From: Ryuthela nishihirai
Lineage: Eukaryota > Arthropoda > Arachnida > Araneae > Heptathelidae
Assembly: GCA_038380435.1 (NCBI GenBank)
Contig: JAWZYU010000007.1
Span: 88,955,033-89,019,032, forward strand
DNA: 64,000 bases
Direction: 5' to 3'
This document shows positions 41,085 through 51,560 of the stretch, piece by piece. Below the pieces are notes generated by a model that saw only the letters and a program-made list of their open reading frames with translations, did not search any database and was not told the DNA's origin. Within the stretch, counting starts at the first letter, position 1. Each line of letters starts with the position of its first letter. The position numbers and the translations under genes were made by a program.

Positions 41085-42475
41085 GATCCCCCACTTCCTC
41101 CTACACTGCAATGTGATGGAGGACATCCCCCACTTCCTCCTGCACTGCAATGTGATGGAGGACATCCCCCACTTCCTCCTGCACTGCAATGTGATGGAGG
41201 ACATCCCCCAGTTCCTCCTGCACTGCAATGTGATGGAGGACATCCCCCACTTCCCCCTGCACTGCAATGCGATGGAGGACATCCCCCAATTCCTCCTGCA
41301 CTGCAATGCGATGGAGGACATCCCCCACTTCCTCCTGCACTGCAATGCGATGGAGGACATCCCCCACTTCCTCCTGCACTGCAATGCGATGGAGGACATC
41401 CCCCTTCCTCCTGCACTGCGATGCGATGGAGGACATCCCCCAATTCCTCCTACACTGCAATGTGACGGAGGACATCCCCCACTTCCTCCTGCACTGCGGT
41501 GCGATGGAGGACATCCCCCCTTCCTCCTGCACTGCGATGCGATGAAGGACATCCCCCACTTCCTCCTACACTGCAATGCGACGGAGGACATCCCCCACTT
41601 CCTCCTGCACTGTGGTGCGATGGAGGACATCCCCCACTTCCTCCTGCACCGCGGTGCGGTGGAGGACATCCCCCACTTCCTCCTACACCGCGGTGCGATG
41701 GTGGACATCCCCCACTTCCTCCTGCACCGCGGTGCGATGGAGGACATCCCCCACTTCCTCCTGCACCGCGGTGCGATGGTGGACATCCCCCACTTCCTCC
41801 TGCACCGCAGTGCGATGGAGGACATCCCCCACTTCCTCCTGCACCGCAGTGCGATGGAGGACATCCCCCACTTCCTCCTACACCGCAGTGCGATGAAGGA
41901 CATCCCCACTTCCTCCTACACCGCGGTGCGATGGAGGACATCCCCCACTTTTTCCTACACCGCGGTGCGATGGAGGACATCCCCCACTTCCTCCTACACT
42001 GTAATGCGACGGAGGACATCCCCCACTTCTTCCTACACTGCAATGCGAAGGAGGACATCCCCCACTTCCTCCTACACTGCAATGCAACGGAGGACATCCC
42101 CCACTTCCTCCTACACTGCAATGCGACGGAGGACATCCCCCACTTCCTCCTATACACTGCAATGCGACGGAGGACATCCCCCACTTCCTCCTACACTGCA
42201 ATGCGACGGAGGACATCCCCCTCTTCCTCCTACACTGCAATGCGACGGAGGACATCCCCCACTTCCTCCTACACTGCAATGCGACGGAGGACATTCCCCA
42301 CTTCCTCCTACACTGCAATGCAACGGAGGACATCCCCCACTTCCTCCTACACTGCAATGCGACGGAGGACATCCCCCACTTCCTCCTACACTGCAATGCG
42401 ACGGAGGACATCCCCCACTTCCTCCTACACTGCAATGCGACGGAGGACATCCCCCACTTCCTCCTACACTGCACC
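41085..42475 (+). repeat. 39-bp coding minisatellite, about 35 units
   Basis: The unit (ATCCCCCACTTCCTCCTGCA plus CTGCAATGCGATGGAGGAC) is 39 bp, or 13 codons. In the LINE-B frame each unit reads EDIPHFLLHCNAT or a close variant. Flanking LINE-B sequence continues the same motif on both sides: LEIPHFLLHC before, and EDIPHFLLHCTRYTTH after. The array therefore grew from the LINE's own Cys/His segment. Variants are clustered: GTGATGG units at the left, CACCGCGGTGCGATGG units in the centre, GCGACGG units at the right. A few units are 36 bp, and a 2-bp insertion near 42150 shifts frame. All long frames on both strands here (up to 459 codons) are products of the 3n period. Confidence 0.95.
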
Positions 42476-42634
42476 AGATACACAACACATAGAAACACGC
42501 TCTATTGCCAACTTGCCACCCTAGGAATCACCACATTCACCATACAAACCATCCTTAACCCCACTCATAAATATAAAAATTCCCACTTCCTAGCCCTGGC
42601 CAAACTCCTATCCTCCACTGACAGACACATCTAA

Positions 42635-44100
42635 TCCCCCCACCCTCCTGACCAATTTCCCTCCCCCGTATCATCCCCTTTGCTCCATTACAAATGATCC
42701 ATATCGACAAATAAAAGATCCATGTGGACACATAAAAGATCCATGAGACAAAAAAAGACCCAGAAAGGACGAAAAAGAAGCTCTTTGTACCACTGATGAT
42801 ATCTAAGATTATCTCACTCTCTAAAATGCACAAAAAATATAAGAGGCTAACCATGACATTGGCGGTCACTTGCACTCCTCACTCATCTCCGATTGTCTGA
42901 AAAAATTATTTCCCACTTCCCCCACATACCCCGAGCGAAGCCCACTATTCAATTTGCACCATATACATCCCCCAGCTTCTCTTTCCCTTTTTATTTCCCT
43001 TAAAATGTGGATTCTAGCCATGCATTACACTAAGCCTAACTCTTTCCCTGGCCCCTACACTATACTTCTCTGCACTACTTCTCACAAGCATATGTTAACC
43101 TACTTAAATACTTTTCGCCCCCTCTCACTCAGGCTTCTTTTCTAATCTCTCTGACTTTTGTTTATGATTAGCCTACCCACAGCTACCCCTGCCCTCACCA
43201 AATTTGGAAGCTCCAACTAAAATACCTGCGGGGGGAAGGGCGATTTTGAGAAGAAAATAATATATTTCTGCTCTCCCCTTGAGGGAAAAAAGGACAGCCT
43301 CTCCTTTTTTCTTCTATTACCTTCCACCTATCACCCCCTACCCCCTGCCCCTTTAGGAGGGGGGATGGGGGAATCCTTTTCCTGCATTTTTTTGCTCATA
43401 CCTGCTACACTTTGGCCTTTAATACTCAGTTTCACCACACTTCAGCAGCAAGGATGCAACACTCCCTCATTCACATGCTTTCTACACCGCAGGCAGTGAT
43501 TTGACGCTTCCCAGCCATCAACATCATTCTCGCAGGGCGGCCTACGGCTATTTGCCCTTTCGCAAAATGTAGGGTCACTTGCATCACCTTTGCAGGGGCC
43601 CCTACTCTCCTATCACATACAGCCTTCGCACAATTAAATTTGTGGGGCGGGAGTGGCTCAGTCGGTAGGGCGCCAGGCTCGTAATCTGCAGTTCCCAGGT
43701 TCGAGTCCCAGCTGGGTCAGCGTTGAGATTTATCTCCGCAAAATTCCCAGCCCTGCCAACGGTCAGTAGGGGACACCGATGGGCTTGGAAAGGCCGCCGT
43801 CCGTCGGATGGGACGTTAAGCCGTGGCCCCGTGTGCGGGAGAGCCATACCCTGTGCACGTTAAAGAACACGCTGGATTGCCTTGACGGGAGGCTGCCATC
43901 TGTCTCCCAACAGCTATTCCAGTGGGTTCCCTCCCCCAACCTTCTCTGAGCCTTCGGGTTCCATGTGACCTGGCCATTTAGCCCATGGTGTGCAAAAAAG
44001 TGCCGGTCAGAGGTAAAACAACTCAATTAAATTTGCGCTTGGACCAGATAATAGGGGGCCCACTCGGCCCCCTTACAAAGTGGTCCAGTCGGAAGAAGAA
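42635..44100 (+). mobile_element. LINE-B 3' untranslated region (probable)
   Basis: About 1 kb of C-rich sequence after the LINE-B stop, interrupted by a SINE-A at 43643-44023. It probably ends at the GAAGAAGAAGAGG run (44091-44103), which would be a simple-repeat tail. There is no second copy in the window to fix the border. The short frames (42555-42875 minus, 42870-43145 plus) are not supported as genes. Confidence 0.5.
43643..44023 (+). mobile_element. SINE-A copy in LINE-B 3' region
   Basis: A 12-bp duplication CAATTAAATTTG at 43631-43642 and 44024-44035. Confidence 0.95.
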
Positions 44101-44319
44101 GAGGATGTAATGCTCAGCGAAACTGTAAAAAGACAGACCTCGTTGCCCAACTTAAGCAATCAGATGCAGATTGAGTCGACTAGAGCTTTCTCCATTGTTT
44201 TACAGTGTCTTCAGATCATTGAATCTGAAAGAACATCTTTCCGGATTATTTATAATACAACTTAAACTCACTGTTTCCTCTGTTTTCGTGAAATGAGAAA
44301 GTGGTAAAGTTTATAAAAA

Positions 44320-44511
44320 AGAAATACCCCTCAAGCAGCTGCTTGCCACAGAGGTCTGACAGGAGCCTGTCAGTGTATATGGCCGTGGTAGAAGGTCTGT
44401 GAGGATGGCAGGACCTCAGCAGAAAAACAACACACATCCATGCCTGATCTGGGGCTCGAACCCAGGTACCTTAGATCAGTAGCCAAGCGTGCTAACCACT
44501 CGGCCATGGTA
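44320..44511 (-). mobile_element. SINE-B copy, full length
   Basis: Head complement ends CACTCGGCCATGG, the B box reads GGTTCGAGCCCC, and the palindrome is CTGACAGGAGCCTGTCAG. Confidence 0.92.
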
Positions 44512-44884
44512 GTGAGTATTTATTAGATTTTGCTTTAAAATGCTATCTACCCTTGAGGAAAGCATGCAATTACTTCGATGTTAAGTTTCAAGGAAAAATG
44601 CTAGACATCAAAATCACGAAGCGATATTATGGATAAACAATAAAAAAAAAAAGATATTCCTATAACAACTATCAATTTTCTCTTGATTTATATAAATTCG
44701 AATGTCTGACTCAGACAATTTTGAATCGCAAATTAATATTATTTTATTTACCTGTATCAGTAATGATGTATGGAAGCCATTTTTTGGCATTTACGCGGCA
44801 CACCTAAGTTACTGCCAGGACACACCAGTGTGCCACGATACAACGTTTGCGGAACATGGCTTTTGACGATCGTGTTAAAATATA
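44512..44884. other. A+T-rich stretch, possible DNA-transposon trace
   Basis: The last 120 bases (GGCACACCTAAGTTACTGCC, then ACACACCAGTGTGCCACG) look like hAT- or Tc1-derived sequence but are too short to assign. Confidence 0.3.
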
Positions 44885-44897
44885 TTTATAGATGATG

Positions 44898-45271
44898 GGT
44901 TGGGTTGTTTTACCTCTGAGCGGCACTTTTTTGCACACCAGGGGCTAAATGGCCAGATCACAAGGACCCCGAAGGCTCAGAGAAAGTTGGGGGAGGGGAC
45001 CCACTGGAACAGCTGTTGGGAGCCACCGTCAAGGCCATCCAGCGTGTTCTTTAACGTGCACAGGGTATGGCTCTCCCGCACATGGGGCCACGGCTTAACG
45101 TCCCATCCGACGGACAGCGGCCTTTCCAAGCCCATCGGTGTCTTCTACTGACCGTGGGCAGGGCGGGGGAATTTTGCGGAGATAAATCTCAACGCTGACA
45201 CAGCTGGGACTCGAACCTGGGAACTACAGATTACGAGCCTGGCGCGCTACCGACTGAGCCACCCCCGCCCC
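44898..45271 (-). mobile_element. SINE-A copy
   Basis: A 13-bp duplication TTTATAGATGATG at 44885-44897 and 45272-45284. A short internal deletion lies at GGGAGCCACCGTCAAGG. Confidence 0.95.
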
Positions 45272-45314
45272 TTTATAGATGATGAAGGCAACGATCAATC
45301 TTCACAGGTGATTA

Positions 45315-45475
45315 AGTCTTTCACGATGATAACGCCATTATCCATTGAGACAAATGATTCAGGAATGATTCTAAAAGCATGACAATGAATCTAACACGTG
45401 GCCAGCAGAATCCCCTATCTGAATCCTATGGAACACGTGGGATTGACGTCTTCATTCTTTCACTGATAGAGATAT
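45315..45475 (+). pseudogene. Tc1-like transposase remnant
   Basis: A short plus-strand trace of the catalytic domain. FHDDNAIIH at about 45335 corresponds to the Tc1 DNARPH block. About 25 codons later RIPYLNPMEHV corresponds to the S-P-D-L-N-P-I-E-H-V-W block with the third acidic residue. Stops lie between them. Nothing upstream of the second catalytic Asp is recognisable. Confidence 0.6.
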
Positions 45476-45602
45476 GTCGTTAGGAGAGAGGTCTAGAATC
45501 CATATCCATCCAAACTCACTAAGATTACTTCTTGTGTCTTGTTATACCGTGTAGCAGGGCCAGATTTAAGGGGGAACGAGGAGGCCATGCCTCCGCACCA
45601 TT

Positions 45603-46014
45603 GGGGCGGGGGTGCCTCAGTCGGTAGCTCGTCAGGTTCGTAATGTGCAGTTCCCAGGTTCGAGTCCCAGCTGGGTCAGCGTTGAGATTTATCTCCGCAA
45701 AATTCCATGCCGGTCTCCCAAAATTCCATGTCGCAAAATTCCATGCCGGTCAGTAGGGGACACCGATGGGCTTGGAAAGGCCGCCGTCCGTCGGATGGGA
45801 CGTTAAGCTGTGGCCCCGTGTGCGGGAGAGCCATACCCTGTGCACGTTAAAGAACACGCTGGATGGCCTTGACGGGAGGCTACCATCTGTCTCCCAACAG
45901 CTGTTCCAGTGGGTCCCCTCCCCCAACCTTCTCTGAGCCTTCGGGGTCCATGTGACCTGGCCATTTAGCCCATGGTGTGCAAAAAAGTGCCGCTCAGAGG
46001 TAAAACAACCCAAC
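45603..46014 (+). mobile_element. SINE-A copy with internal tandem duplication
   Basis: AAATTCCATGCCGGTC and related pieces occur three times between 45700 and 45750, where other copies have one CCCGCCCTGCCCACGGTC stretch. The target duplication is imperfect (TCCGCACC against TCCGCATC). Confidence 0.92.
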
Positions 46015-46020
46015 CCTTCC

Positions 46021-46587
46021 GCATCCCTTTTGCGAATAGTAGTAAGGGGAATAGGACAAAATATGTATTTTTAAACTCGCGCATATTTCACGCATTTAAA
46101 AAATTTTTTTAAAGACCTCTAAAACGGAGGGGAAAATGCTCTATTGCAAAAAAAAAAAATTCAACTTTCTGGCCCCCCACCCCGACTTTTAATTTTCTCC
46201 AGTTTGGTTGCGTTATTCGCTCCATTTATTTTTTTCTACGTCGGGACCTGTAGTGTAGTAACAATTTTGAAGGTTACAGCTAACCAAATTGTTATTGACT
46301 ATAATTTTCCTTTTCAGAGCTTTACAAGCAATAATAAGAATCAACTTCAAATGCACTGATGATAAATTACTCGATTAATATCGTTTATTTCTCGTTGTTA
46401 TTGATATTCAAAAGAAAACTTCGCTATTACTCATTTGTTCTTCTTCATTTATATCCTTTAAAATTTCGTTGGCTTTTTTTTTTAATTTTTAGCATTCTTC
46501 ATCTGCGGGACTGTTCTGTGGAGCTGCAATCGAAAATGCAATTATGTACTAAAGTTTAAGCTGAAGAATTCGATGTCCATTCAGTGG
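46021..46587. other. A+T-rich stretch, no gene seen
   Basis: Two plus-strand frames (46144-46359 and 46359-46559) are short and hydrophobic, and lie in T-rich DNA. I do not support them. Confidence 0.45.
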
Positions 46588-46597
46588 AAGAGCAAGT

Positions 46598-46957
46598 TGG
46601 ATTTAGGTTGGGTTGTTTTACCTCTGAGCGGCACTTTTTTGCACACCATGGGCTAAATGGCCAGGTCACATCGACCCCGAAGGCTCAGAGAAGGTTGTGG
46701 GAGGGGTTGGGTTGGGTTGTGTTGTTTTACCTTTGAGCGGCACTTTTTTGCACACCATGGGCTAAATGGCCAGGTCACAAGGACCCCGAAGGCTCAGAGA
46801 AGGTTGGGGGAGGGGACCCACTGGAACAGCTGTTGGGAGACAGATGGTAGCCTCCCGTCAAGGCCATCCAGCGTGTTCTTTAGAGTGCAAAGGGTATGGC
46901 TCTCTCCTACAAACGGGACCACGGCTTGACGTCCCATCCGATGGGCGGCGGTCTTTT
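46598..46957 (-). mobile_element. SINE-A with duplicated 3' end
   Basis: One 10-bp duplication (AAGAGCAAGT at 46588-46597 and 46958-46967) encloses a complete tail-to-middle piece (46706-46957) and a second 100-bp tail piece (46604-46705) in the same orientation. The pair therefore behaves as one insertion of a partly dimeric SINE. The head is missing. Confidence 0.88.
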
Positions 46958-46967
46958 AAGAGCAAGT

Positions 46968-47683
46968 AGGAGAATTGCGTTTTTGACCACTAAATTGATC
47001 CGTGTGTGGTCAGTGAAATAGACACGAGGGACCCACTTTTTTATTTTATGTAATGTATAAAACAAAAATGGATACTGTAAACTACTTTTAATTTATAAAC
47101 TTTCTGATACTGAAAATGATGGTTATTGAGTATAATCGATCACCGCCTCAGTTACTATTGAGGCAAATGCACAAACTATATCTTCGGGAATGGTAGCTAT
47201 TTCTCTAACCACTATACTAGTGAGGACCGTGAAATGAAATGTGGTTTTACATCCACCTAATATCGAAGTAGCCTAGTATTTCGAATATTTTTGGCTTTCA
47301 CCAGAGGCAGCGCATTTTCGATTACCAGTCAGTGGATAGTTATGTCATAGTAATGGCAACTTACGCTTCACCTGTTGAGCTGCAACGTTTTCCAATGCAG
47401 TCATTGATGATTTCTTAGAAAGCAACGGCTTCCTGCTTAAACGACCCATAACAACTGTCGCTTTCATGCCTGAGTTCCCATGTCAGATGTTTACAGAATC
47501 GTTCTCAAACTTTCTCTCAAATATATTACAAAATTGGCAAGCTGGATTCCTAGAGTAAATTCACTCTCTTCTTCCTGCTGTTTTTTCTTATATACCACAT
47601 CCTTTGTTTAAGTCGTGTCTCTCCTTTATAAGTACTCGGAATGAATGAAATAGCTCTTGTAATAACTTTCATTGTTACCTGTG
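46968..47683. other. Unassigned stretch
   Basis: Moderately A+T-rich with no repeat shared within the window and no supported open frame. Confidence 0.5.
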
Positions 47684-48249
47684 TACAGTCGCTCAAAAAA
47701 ATATCCGAACACTATGTCTGATTACAGAATTCAGAAAAAATATCTGGCAACGATTTTTTTGGAAATTAGTGATCTGGCAACCTTCGTGTCACGTGATTAC
47801 AGAATTCAGGAAAAATATCTGGAGCGTGTACAGCAACTGTACACGCTCCAGTTTGCTGTGAACGGTAACTGCACACGCTCAATATTTCTGTGAGTTGGCC
47901 CTCACGATCCAGGTTTTTGTGAGCTCACACGATCCAATGTGCTGTGAACATTAACCGCAACCGCTCCAGTTTGCTGTGAATGGTAACTGCACACGCTCCA
48001 TATTCATTGCCTTATATATTCATACGCATTATATATATTAAAAAATATCCGAACACTATGTCTGATTACAGAATTCAGAAAAAATATCTGGCAACGATTT
48101 TTTTTTAGAAATTAGTGATCTGGCAACCTTCGTGTCACGTGACACGAAGGTTGCCAGATCACTAATTTCTAAAAAAAAATCGTTGCCAGATATTTTTTCT
48201 GAATTCTGTAATCAGACATAGTGTTCGGATACTTTTTTGAGCGACTGTA
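47684..48249 (+). mobile_element. MITE-1, second complete copy
   Basis: 566 bp from TACAGTCGCTCAAAAAAATA to TTTTTTGAGCGACTGTA. It has the same ordered interior as 17898-18514: GGAGCGTGTACAGC hairpin, TTTGTGAGCTCACACGATCC, CTCCATATTCATTGC, second TATCCGAACACTATG start, and a central palindrome around GTGTCACGTGACAC. It is shorter mainly by loss of one inverted block. Confidence 0.88.
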
Positions 48250-48592
48250 CTCAACGTCGGCTAATAATTCCAGATATCAGTAAATAGTCAAGCTTCACTG
48301 TGATTCGGTTGAAGGACTAGTTTCTAAAAGCCATCGAGAAAAACAATGTTTTATAACGTTTTATTTCAAGAGAAAGATAAATTTTAAATAAATATTAATT
48401 TTTGTGCGAATATATTTTACTCTTTAAGACTCTTTTACAGGATGTTACTTATTAAAGTAAAAAAAGGTAATAATCAAGTGAAAAGACGCAGTTACCTCTA
48501 AAATGATCTTGCAGTACCATTTTTTAAATCTAGTTACAACGAAGAACCGGAAAGGTTAATTTCCCCCCCCCCCATACATTATTTATTGAATT
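48250..48592. other. A+T-rich stretch, no gene seen
   Basis: No repeat or coding signal recognised apart from a C run at 48562-48573. Confidence 0.5.
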
Positions 48593-48604
48593 CCTGTCAA
48601 CAGG

Positions 48605-48993
48605 GGTGGCGGCGGTTGCTCAGTCGGTAGCGCGCCAGGCTCGTAATCTGTAGTTCCCAGGTTCGAGTCCAGCTGGGTCAGCGTTGAGATTTATCTCCGC
48701 AAAATTCCCCGCCCTGCCCACGGTCAGTAGGGAACACCGATGGGCTTGAAAATTCCGCCGTCCGTCGGATGGGACGGTAAACCGTGGCTCAATCTACGGG
48801 AGAGCCATACCCTATTGCACGTTAAAGAACACGCTGGATGGCCTTGACGGGAGGCTACTATATGTCTCCCAACAGCTGTTCCAGTGGGTCCCCTCCCCCA
48901 ACTTTCTCTTAGCCTTCGGGGTCCATGTGACCTGGCCATTTAGCCCATGGTGTGCAAAAAAGTGCCGCTCAGAGGTAAAACAACCCAACCCAA
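48605..48993 (+). mobile_element. SINE-A copy, full length
   Basis: A 12-bp duplication CCTGTCAACAGG at 48593-48604 and 48994-49005; the target is itself a palindrome. Confidence 0.95.
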
Positions 48994-49009
48994 CCTGTCA
49001 ACAGGTAAT

Positions 49010-50140
49010 ATGAATATTTACTGCTAGCTTCAACGGCATCCGGCTTTGCCTGGGTCTCATTTTTAAGCTGTATATTCTGTTTTTTTTTACTGTACTAAAG
49101 GTTAGTTTTGCAATCTCCCCTCTCCCGTCGTTCTCCTGACATTTGAGCACAAGATTCAACATGAAGGATTGCCCAACTTTGCTCAAGTTGTTGATAAGGT
49201 CAGTCCGCACTCTTCTACCCTTTGACTTCGTCACAAACTACCAAGATTCTTATTTCGACAGAGATTGATACCCTCTGTGATTAGTTCCCAGGTTCGAGTC
49301 CCCGCTGGGTCAGCGTTGAGATTTATCTCCGCAAAATTTTCCCCGCCTCTGCCCACGGCCAGTAGGGGACACCGATGGGCTTGAAAAGGCCGCCGTCCGT
49401 CGGATGGGACGTTAAGCCGTGGCCGCGTGTGAGGGAGAGCCATACCCTGTGCACGTTAAAGAACACGCTGGATGGCCTTGTCGGGAGGCTACCATCTGTC
49501 TCCCAACAGCTGTTCCAGTGGGTCCCCTTCCCCAACCTTCTCTGAGCCTTCGGGGTCCTTGTGGCCTGGCCATTTAGCCCATGGTGTGCAAAAAAGTGCC
49601 GCTCAGACGTAATCCAATCCAATCCTCTGTGATTCAACATGTACTTGATCGAAAGGTTCCGATTTTCGTATTCGAATTCCTCCTGCGTGATTCCATGTTG
49701 AGTTAAAAAAATTTGGTCTCTAGCTGCAATGGGACGCCTTAAAATAATTATGCCTTTGGAAATCTCCGGATCTGGCAATGGCAGCAGATATGAATGTTAT
49801 TTTGAATCTTACGTTTTCACAGTTAGGGAACAGGAAATGGCAACAATAAATTTCTCAGCGATTACCGTATCCCGTAGGAATAGCATGGAAAATATTTTTG
49901 CTTCTAACAAGCCCGCCTTTTGGAATTTCGACTTGAAATTTGGCACCGTAACCCGGACGACAGCCAGAAACACTGAGAAAACTTTGAAGTTTCTGTTATG
50001 ATTTACCAATTTATTATAGCTTCCACAGATGGACAGGCAGTTTTTAGTTTTACCTATCTTCCTATTGCTTTTGCATATGTCGGTTGGTCGGTTTGTGATT
50101 TGACAAAGCGTTGTTCCACCATATCTTTCGAACGAGATGG
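49010..50140 (+). repeat. Dispersed repeat C, third copy
   Basis: Aligns in order with 9757-10930: TGTACTAAAGGTTAGTTTTG, CAACATGAAGGATTGCCC, GATTCTTATTTCGACAG, ACTTGATCGAAAGGTTCC, AGCTGCAATGGGACGCC, TGCCTTTGGAAAT and ACAGTTAGGGAACAGGAAAT. A SINE-A lies inside. Weak open frames (49729-50001 plus, 49809-50186 minus) exist. I recognise no protein family, so the repeat may be a non-coding or decayed element. Confidence 0.65.
49283..49623 (+). mobile_element. SINE-A copy, 5'-truncated, in repeat C
   Basis: Starts in the head at AGTTCCCAGGTTCGAG. An 11-bp duplication CCTCTGTGATT lies at 49272-49282 and 49624-49634. Confidence 0.95.
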
Positions 50141-50142
50141 AG

Positions 50143-50528
50143 GGTTGGGTTGTTTTACCTCTGAGCGGCACTTTTTTGCACACCATGGGCTAAATGGCCA
50201 GGTCACATGGACCCCGAAGGCTCAGAGAAGGTTGGGGGAGGGGATCCACTGGAACAGCTGTTGGGAGACAGATGATAGCCTCCCGTCAAGGCCATCCAGC
50301 GTGTTCTTTAACGTGCACAGCGTATGGCTCTCCCGCACACGGGGCCACGGCTTAACGTCCCATCCGACGGACGGCGGCCTTTCCAAGCCCATCGGTGTCC
50401 CCTACTGACCGTGGGCAGGGCGGGAATTTTTGCGGAGATAAATCTCAACGCTGACCCAGCTGGGACTCGAACCTGGGAACTACAGATTACGAGCCTGGCG
50501 CGCCTACCTACTGAGTCACCCCCGCCCC
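50143..50528 (-). mobile_element. SINE-A copy
   Basis: A 12-bp duplication AACGAGATGGAG at 50131-50142 and 50529-50540. Confidence 0.95.
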
Positions 50529-50921
50529 AACGAGATGGAGAAACTTAAGGATATATGTGCCCAATGAAAGCTTGTGATGCGGGAAGTGTCGTAGGCTATG
50601 AAAAATTGACCATCCCATACTTTTCCCTTAAAAAAGGGGAAATATGAAAACTATTCTTATGCAATATTTCCAGAACGCGAAGGCCGAAAATAACAAACTA
50701 TATTCCAAATGAAAGTTGAGACGCGGGAAATATCCTAGGCTATGAAAAATGAACTCCCCCGTGCTTTCTTTCCCCCTAAAAGGGGGGGGGGCATACAAAA
50801 TGATTGTTTCCCTATATCTCCTGAACACGAGTGCTGAAAGTAACGAGCTACGTGTCTAATGAAAGCTTGTGACGCGGGGAGTGTCGTAAGGCTATACAAA
50901 ATTTCTTCCTCCCAAAAAAAC

Positions 50922-51312
50922 TGGGGCGGGGATGGCTCAGTCGGTAGCGCGCCAGGCTCGTAATTTGTAGTTCTCAGGTTCGAGTCCCAGCTGGGTCAGC
51001 GTTGAGATTTATCTCCACAAAATTCCCCGCCCTGCCCACGGTCAGTAGGGGACACCGATGGGCTTGGAAAGACCGCCGTCCGTCGGATGGGACGTTAAGC
51101 CGTGGCCCCGTGGGTGGGAGAGCCATACACTGTGCACGTTAAAGAACACGCTGGATGGCCTTGACGGGAGGCTATCATCTGTCTCCCAATAGCTGTTCCA
51201 GTGGATCCCCTCCCCCAACCTTCTCTGAGCCTTCGGGGTCCATGTGACACGGCCATTTAGTCCATGGTGTGCAAAAAAGTGCCGCTCAGAGATAAAACAA
51301 CCCAACAACCCA
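50922..51312 (+). mobile_element. SINE-A copy
   Basis: Near-duplication CCAAAAAAAC (50912-50921) against CCTAAAAAAC (51313-51322). Confidence 0.93.
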
Positions 51313-51560
51313 ACCTAAAAAACGGGAAATGTGAAAATTGTTCCGAACGCAACGACATACAGTTACAAGTTAGGTGTCAAATGAAAGCTCATATAATGAC
51401 GGTCGTAAAGCATTTCGAATTTTCCTCCACTATTCCCCCTCCTGATGAAATGTGAGTGGGGCGGATTTTTGTGGGGATCGACTTTAACGAGTTGCATCTT
51501 AAATTGAAGCTTGCGACGTCTTCAATGTCATGGGCTACTTGAAACCTGAGTCCAAAAGGG

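Larger units (their letters stand above)
38349..42634 (+). pseudogene. LINE-B, Jockey/CR1-like reverse transcriptase, broken
   Basis: Plus-strand non-LTR retrotransposon open reading frame 2, split by stops, frameshifts and two SINE-A insertions. In order: a basic region (38380-38660, with KLRRLRRNIKRKEGRTYC); the reverse-transcriptase start at 39420 (SYRPTALESCVLKIFERM, TGFREHRSTTD); motif A near 39665 (ALLDFISAFDTASH); motif B at about 39845 (GVPQGSVVSP followed by a stop); and motif C at about 39940 (IFADDIALW). A thumb-like part follows at 40570-41017 (LEVIQTRAIRFALGL). The C-terminal Cys/His segment is expanded 35-fold (41085-42475). The authentic end then reads HCTRYTTHRNTLYCQLATL to a stop at 42632-42634. 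The endonuclease domain is not seen. The nearest clade is a judgement from motif style. Confidence 0.88.
50100..51560 (+). repeat. About 145-bp degenerate tandem, split by two SINEs
   Basis: With the SINEs removed, about five units share AATGAAAGCTTGTGACGCGG, TGTCGTAGGCTATGAAAAAT, a C-run/G-run pair such as CCCTTAAAAAAGGGGAAATA, and a TTCC..GAACGCGA block. Landmark AATGAAAG occurs near 50564, 50710, 50859 and 51381. This forms the right end of, or neighbours, repeat C. Confidence 0.7.

Noticed and set aside
41051..41443. A Cys/Gly-rich structural protein (GGCPPSHCSAGGSG repeats)
   Set aside because: This is the antisense reading of the LINE-B minisatellite, with no start context, signal peptide or unique flanking domain.
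41113..42492. A 459-codon open frame, and a 278-codon one on the other strand, that look like large repetitive proteins
   Set aside because: The period is 39 bp, a multiple of three, so any frame without a stop in one unit stays open along the array. The frames end when the array ends, and only the LINE-B frame joins real protein-like sequence.
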